NCBI RefSeq assembly: GCF_003711515.1
Contig: NW_021167079.1
Coordinates: 4,201,476-4,265,475 of the forward strand
Origin: Sodiomyces alkalinus F11
Taxonomy: Eukaryota; Ascomycota; Sordariomycetes; Glomerellales; Plectosphaerellaceae
Length of the DNA: 64,000 nucleotides
Reading direction: 5' to 3'
A program made the translations under genes and the position numbers. The notes beneath the pieces are model-generated. The model was not told where the DNA came from, did no database searches, and saw only the letters and a program-made list of their open reading frames with translations. Every line of letters starts with the position of its first letter. Positions within the stretch are counted from its first letter, which is position 1. Below, one piece after another: positions 58,994 through 64,000 of the stretch.

Positions 58994-59625
58994 GGCATGT
59001 CCAGAGCAAGGAAAAGGTGACTTGGGGTATAATATACCTAGTAAAGCTTTACTTTTGGCATGACAAAGCGGGGAAAGGTTCCCGAGTTGCCATGTCACAT
59101 GTCAGTCACGGCTACAGTGAGGAAGGGGCCGCAAGACGGATATGAATAGAACAACCGTCAGTGAAAAGATGGCCGGTAGGGAGCCCGCCCGGTGGTCACC
59201 GAGTCAAACGTGAACGAACGACCGACAACATTCGGGCCCCACTTTCTCGTTCCCCGGCCGAGAGCACACCGAGTAGCAAGGTCGGCGATGCTACTAAAAG
59301 CTAAGACTGGTTAGTGTGAAAGCCTGGGCGTTACCAAAACGTCGCCGACGTCCAACTTCCATGGGGACCAAATGACGTTGTTCCGAGTGCTTCCACCCAC
59401 CCCATATTTGTCAGGCGAGTCTGTCGGACGCGATTAAGTCGCATATAATATGAAGTGGTGTCTCACAGGAACGGACCTGAGATGAGACTGAACTTCCCCC
59501 CGAGTTCTTACCAGTTACCAGTTCGAAACCTCGAAATCAAATCCCTCAGCATCCCATCCACAACCCAACATTCATCATTGACCCCTCTTTCTTGGCATCG
59601 ACATCATCAACTAAATCTACCTACA
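58994..59625. other. intergenic upstream of the 69-aa Cys-rich gene
   Basis: Contains CATATAATATG at about 59441-59452, a TATA-like element roughly 180 bp before the next start, and AGGGG/CCCCT words that could be stress-response elements (weak inference). No other gene seen. Confidence 0.45.
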
Positions 59626-59967
59626 ATGTGTATGGGAACAACGTGCCCAAAGTGCTGTGAGTCCGTCCTTGTTTTCTTACGAGCCTCGTTCACCTCATTC
59701 ACCCTTCCTCTATATTGTCTTGATCGATTCCAGAACACTGGTTCGAAAGTCAATCACTCTTGGACTAACATCGCCCCCCACCCCCCAGCTAAGCGGACTT
59801 GGCGGGGATGCGGCAAACACATCCCTTCAGCGATGAGCAGTGTTCCGGAGGACCAATGGTGCACTTGCACGCCTCGCGTTGAGGTCGAGGGCAAAGAGTA
59901 CCCTCCAGCAGCCCCTGTCCAGGTCCCGGGTCTGTCGTGGTTAACAGGTGGCGGCGACAAGAAGTAA
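59626..59967 (+). CDS. small Cys-rich protein, 69 aa, possible zinc-binding
   Basis: Exons are 59626-59656 and 59789-59967, with a 132-nt intron (GTGAGT...CCCCAG). The product starts MCMGTTCPKCSKRTWRGCGKH and ends in GLSWLTGGGDKK. Cysteines form a CxxC pair (CPKC), then CGKH, then a WCTC cluster, a spacing that would suit one zinc site. It has no signal peptide, so secretion is unlikely. The long open frame covering the region (from 59455) is an accident of the intron being mostly open. I believe similar short proteins with the TWRGCGxHIPSAM block occur in other filamentous fungi, but no function is known to me. A TATA-like box upstream suggests an inducible gene. Confidence 0.72.
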   Translation: MCMGTTCPKCCESVLVFLRASFTSFTLPLYCLDRFQNTGSKVNHSWTNIAPHPPAKRTWRGCGKHIPSAMSSVPEDQWCTCTPRVEVEGKEYPPAAPVQVPGLSWLTGGGDKK

Positions 59968-60968
59968 GAGATTGTGAAATCAAGAGGCTCGGGAAGCAGG
60001 CTAGAGGAGTACCTTGGGTAGTACTACTAATCTATGTACTGGGTGTCTCTGTCTCGGAAGTCTGTTGTCGTGACGAGATAAATACATATCGGCCATGACC
60101 GGGCAAGACGTAGGTCGGTCTCAAGACGAAATTGTCCGTTCAGTGCGGCAGAAATACAGCAGGATGTTCCTGATGAGAACTGCCGAAAGCCAATTCGAAC
60201 ATGGAAGCTCACAGAGCTCACAGACATCATCGCAACAGACCACACTGACCTCTGTCCGTCTCTGCTTTGTCTCAAGTCGGTTGGGGTGTTGCCAATATTC
60301 AACATGTCACCTGTGAAAACCGCTGAACAACTATAGATGTATAGGTCGTTTCGATTGTAGTTCGTTTATAAATAGAATGCACATGCGCAGACACGCATTC
60401 CCTAACTAAAGCCAGCACTTCTTGTTTCTTCTTGTTTCTTCGGATACCATTGCAAAATTCAGTATTTTCTCCCCTAACAGTTCTGAATAAATTTAGAAAC
60501 AGAAAAAAAAGTCCTCCTCGCCGAAAACCCCTCCATTGAGCCTCGACTCGAAAAGGGTATTCGGTCGCTCCTAAAAAAAAGGGGGGGCAGGCATTTGTCG
60601 CCTTCCACGACGTCTGGTCCCGGGATCTCAATTCATGGCCGAGCGTTTATAGCTTCGAGGCCGTCGAATGGTCCACATGGCGACCGCGAGTGAAAGATGA
60701 CTTCCGGAAAGAAAAGCGCGGTCCGGGTCCGTGGGCAAGTCCCTTGATACCAAGGATCATAATCGCCACGGCCTAATATCGCGCGACGCGGCGCTGGGTT
60801 CGTAGATGCTTGAAATCTTTTCTGAACATGCACCTGCAACAAATTCCAGGATGGGTTGATCCGGTCATTTGGCAAAAAGCGCAAGTTCCTCCTGGCTACG
60901 GCGCAAGTTAGATTTAGGTCTCTGGGATTCAGTGTTGCATTCATGTCAAGGTGGCTCACCTTCGTTGT
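59968..60968. other. intergenic, convergent 3' ends
   Basis: 1 kb with no recognised gene. The short minus-strand frames at 60.3-60.96 kb look like non-coding sequence. It probably contains the 3' UTR of the zinc-finger gene. Confidence 0.5.
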
Positions 60969-62861
60969 TCAGCCAGTAGACGAATAGGTCCGGTGCAGAG
61001 ACATCTGGACTTGCTGCTGCTGCTGCTGAGCGGGACTCAGGTTGATGCTCAACTTGCCCATGGCGGAGAGGTGGCCCTGGGCCTGCTTGATGAGCTGTGC
61101 GTTCCTCCCATCCTCGGGCTGGTTGAGGCTACGGATGATGTTCTCGAGGGCCTTCTGGTGCGAAGTCCATTCCTCGATGAGCGGCCTCTGAGCCTGGGCT
61201 TCCCTCGCAGCGGCCTCTATGGCACTGACCTTCGCCGCCGCCTTGCGGCTGGCTGCAGCAGCTGCCGATTTGGGCGCCTCCTTGCGCTTCCGGCCCTTGG
61301 ACTGCTGCTGATTCTGGGCGGGCGCGGTGGGGGAGCCCGGAAGTCGGTTGTCGTTGTGGACGCGGCGCATGTGGTCCCGAAGGTTCCATTGACGGGGGAA
61401 GCCGTTGCCGGGGATGGCACGATCGCAGCCTTCGTAGGTGCAGAGGAAAGGCTTGTCGCCGTGACCGTGCATCGCGTGAGCCTCCCGCTCGTGTCGAAGA
61501 AGGCAGGCGGTGGAAGAGAAGCGAGAGTTCTCGCAAGCGGGGTCCTTGCAACGGTAGGGCTTCAAATGGGAGTCCACAAATTTGCTGAAAAGAGAGGAAA
61601 AGCACGCATGTAAGTATGTATTTTCGCCCGGAGAATTAAACCCCCCCCCCCCCCCCTTTTCCCTTTCGCTGCGTCTCGCAGAATGGCGGTTTCGTTTTGG
61701 GGTTACGTGGGTTGGAAGAGGAATAAAGTGAAGGGTTGCTGGAGGGTGTTTAAAGCTTACTCATAATTGCACTTGAGCTTCTCCGCCTTGTGATTGCAGC
61801 TGGCTTGTCCCTCCCAAGGGCAGTGGAACAGTCCATCAGGTCCCGGGGCCGCATTCTTGTAGAGAGGGTGATCACGGGCGGATTCACCCTCGTTGGTGGG
61901 GCGGCGAGCTGTGTAGGAAGGAGGCAGAGAGTATTCCTCGCCGACCATGGTCATCACACTCCCAGAAAGATCGGTCCCGATCAGGTCCTGAGCCGAAAGC
62001 TTGGTATCGTTCCTAACAATGCCCCAAAATGGTAAGAAGCCGGCAAAGACGAAGTGAGAACTAGAGAGAAAGAGGCACTTACTGCGATGCTTGCAGCGAT
62101 GGTGACCCGTGCTGACTGCGGGGGGTGGATGCCATCAAGGGTTCGGGCAGCCACGTCTCCTCTGGACTTCCAGTGGGAGACGCCAGGTGTGACTCTGGAG
62201 GGCTAAACGAGGTCCATGAAGCCGAAGGAGAGTGGCTGGTCAGGCTTGCGTCCGGGTCGAGCTGCATGTGGGCAGGAACCACGTGCATAGCCATGTCAGA
62301 GGCCGAAGGGAGACCATTGGAATCCATCCCAAGGCCCATGGGCAACTCAGAGTAGAGCATCTGGGACGAGACGCCGCTCGAGCTGGTGTCCAGGAACAGG
62401 CACGGGTTCATGCCGTCCACATGGCTGGTGGTCTGAGAGTCCTTGAAGACAGATGCATTACCTGTCATGTCCAGAGCGGACAATTGTGAAGACATCTGGG
62501 ATGTCATAGTGAGAGTCCCGCGAGACTTGGAAGGTTTGGTAATCCGGTGCTTGTGGCTTCCAGTGGATGTCCGAGAGCTTCCTCGCTTCATCGGTTCGCC
62601 TCCAAGGGGGACCGACGACATGGCTGTGGCAGGGGCAACGCCAGTCCACTGGCTTTGCAAATCCTCAACGGCACTGGATGGGAGCTGGCCCCGGGGCGTG
62701 ATATGCCCATCAAGATGAAATGCAAACTCCTCACCGTCTCCAGGATGGGAGGATCCAGTATCTAGAAACTCTTGCTGGAAGTTCTGTGCAGCTTCTGTGT
62801 TATCCCATGACGAACCACTCAAGTGGTCCGAAGATGGTCCTGTGTGAGAAAAGGAAAACAT
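60969..62861 (-). CDS. C2H2 zinc-finger transcription factor (5' end unresolved)
   Basis: Minus-strand exons are 62861-62083, 62012-61761 and 61584-60969; introns are 70 and 176 nt, and the frame closes (548 residues from the internal ATG at 62861). The N-terminal half is Ser/Thr/Pro-rich, as in activation domains. The DNA-binding part spans the second junction. A Cys-rich lead (FHCPWEGQASCNHK) comes first. Then CKDPACENSRFSSTACLLRHEREAH (C-x4-C-x12-H-x4-H, in two pieces) and CTYEGC...HMRRVH form two C2H2-type fingers, the second with an enlarged loop. Basic and Gln-rich segments follow. The open frame extends 25 residues beyond the ATG into splice-acceptor-like sequence, so a further upstream exon is likely. 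The second intron contains a C16 tract. I do not recognise the specific regulator. Confidence 0.82.
61641..61656. repeat. poly(C)16 tract in zinc-finger gene intron
   Basis: Sixteen C on the plus strand within intron 61585-61760, i.e. poly(G) in the sense of the gene. Confidence 0.85.
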
Positions 62862-64000
62862 TCCAGAAGTAGGTGGCACAGCGGCCTGGTAAAAGCTGAA
62901 GTCGCTGAGGAATTGGTTAGTGTTCTGTGTAACCACTAAAGTAATGTTTTAAAATATGGCAAAAGAAAAATGGCAAATTGAAATGAAAGACATTTCAACC
63001 CAGTACAACTTTGTGCCTGTTTCACGGAATTAGGTTAGTCAAGATCCCAGGTGCCAACAGGGAAGGGAGGAATCGGGTTGGACAGACCAGGTGAAGAAGA
63101 AAAAAAAGAGATATTTTCTCCAGGGCAGATATGACCTTCCATAGAAGCGGACGCATCATGGCATCATGGTTGAGTCGAGAAGTGTAATCCAGGAAACAGA
63201 AAATGACACGGTCGGTCCAATTTCCAGGCCAAGGGACAGCACTAATCATAAATGCTTTTCAAACAACTTTCCCCGTTGATAAGACGTGCAAGAAAGTCAA
63301 GACAAGGCGGCGGGTAAAGTTAACGGTTGGTGTTGGTGTTGTTGTCCGGGCATCCATTGATATCGAAAAAAACTGGAAATCCGGCAAAATCGAATCCTCA
63401 CGGCGAGTTTGGCATGGTCCAAAGGTATGTCCACGAGCAATAATCGAGTCCACAAGTCGGCGGAAAGAAAACACTGCGAGTTCGGACAGGAAGAATCCAG
63501 GAGCGTTCTTGAATGCGTGGCAAGATCCGTTGCATGGTACGAGAATAACAACTTGATCCACGGTCCGATTGAGGTTCGAAAGCATGTCGGTCTGTAAATC
63601 CTATGGGTTGGAATGAAACATCCAGCATCCTTCTTCACAGGTTGAGAAGGAGAATATGTCGAAGAGAGATCCCGGACTGTATAGGAAGGGCTAGTTGATA
63701 ACACGAAGAGCTTTTGACTCCAGTCAAGAAACTCTGCCGCACATCAAGACATAGGCCATAATCGACCGCGAGAGAAACAAAGGACCATAGGAAAGGACAA
63801 TCTCCAAGAAGCTCCTTTTGGTGGCATCCGGGTGTGAATCCCAAGAAAACCGGCGACTAAGATCCAAAGCGATAAATCCGATGGTTTGCAAAATCCAGAC
63901 CAGGTAAATTCCTCGGGGCTCCTCATGATCCGGAATTGTTATTGTTGAGTCTCGACGGGAAATACTCACCACGATGTAACTTTGTGCAGGTTATGTAACG
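62862..64000. other. upstream region of the zinc-finger gene, may hide a first exon
   Basis: 1.1 kb to the window end. Acceptor-like TTTAG and CAG sites occur at about 62937-62900 on the minus strand. Several minus-strand frames of 60-135 codons (63.0-63.97 kb) overlap each other without clear coding character. A long leader or a distant first exon are both possible. Confidence 0.4.

Noticed and set aside
57908..60000. Siderophore gene cluster around the SidJ-like DUF1749 gene
   Set aside because: No NRPS, ornithine monooxygenase, transporter or acyltransferase is nearby; neighbours are housekeeping genes.

Overview
The window is nuclear DNA of a filamentous ascomycete (Pezizomycotina; probably Sordariomycetes, which is inference). 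The host genes are GC-balanced, with short 50-200 nt GT...AG introns, and all give Pezizomycotina-type proteins. In the middle lies an 18.9 kb island of decayed LTR retrotransposons with the signature of repeat-induced point mutation (RIP): CpA and TpG almost gone, TpA in great excess, CpG retained.

Layout. 1-3.1 kb: C-terminal two thirds of the DNA polymerase alpha catalytic subunit (+). 4.6-9.7 kb: eIF4G (-). 12.5-17.1 kb: the spliceosomal intron-binding helicase Aquarius/Cwf11 (-). 17.4-36.3 kb: retrotransposon island. 36.5-39.3 kb: THO complex subunit 1 with a C-terminal guanylate-kinase domain (+). 40.5-42.2 kb: double-RING plus LON-domain protein (-). 45.0-46.3 kb: Insig-family ER membrane protein (-), with a 70-N assembly gap inside its intron. 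47.6-49.2 kb: Mak11-like WD40 ribosome biogenesis protein (-). 50.2-53.4 kb: Ark/Prk (NAK) family kinase (+). 53.7-57.1 kb: Tti1 (-). 57.9-59.0 kb: DUF1749 alpha/beta hydrolase (+). 59.6-60.0 kb: 69-residue Cys-rich protein (+). 61.0-62.9 kb: C2H2 zinc-finger regulator (-), 5' end unresolved.

The island can be fully bounded from the sequence. An outer Ty1/Copia element (minus strand, about 5.8 kb of its own) has LTRs at 17406-17612 and 36058-36260 and a perfect GGTAG target-site duplication. A second Copia element (plus strand, 19373-25898) sits inside it, flanked by CTAGA on both sides. A third unit with Ty3/Gypsy chromodomain-type coding sequence (29183-35708) sits in the outer gag/leader. 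It is internally rearranged: RT is missing, integrase fragments form an inverted repeat, and it has no matching target-site duplication. Removing the island leaves only about 570 bp between the start codons of Aquarius and THOC1, so the outer element landed in the middle of a compact divergent promoter of two mRNA-processing genes.

The host genes are mostly conserved housekeeping functions: replication, translation initiation, splicing, mRNA export, ribosome assembly, PIKK/TOR assembly, endocytosis and sterol control. They are not an obvious cluster with one shared pathway. The most unusual host protein is the THOC1-guanylate kinase fusion. I found no tRNA, rRNA, CRISPR or secondary-metabolite cluster.
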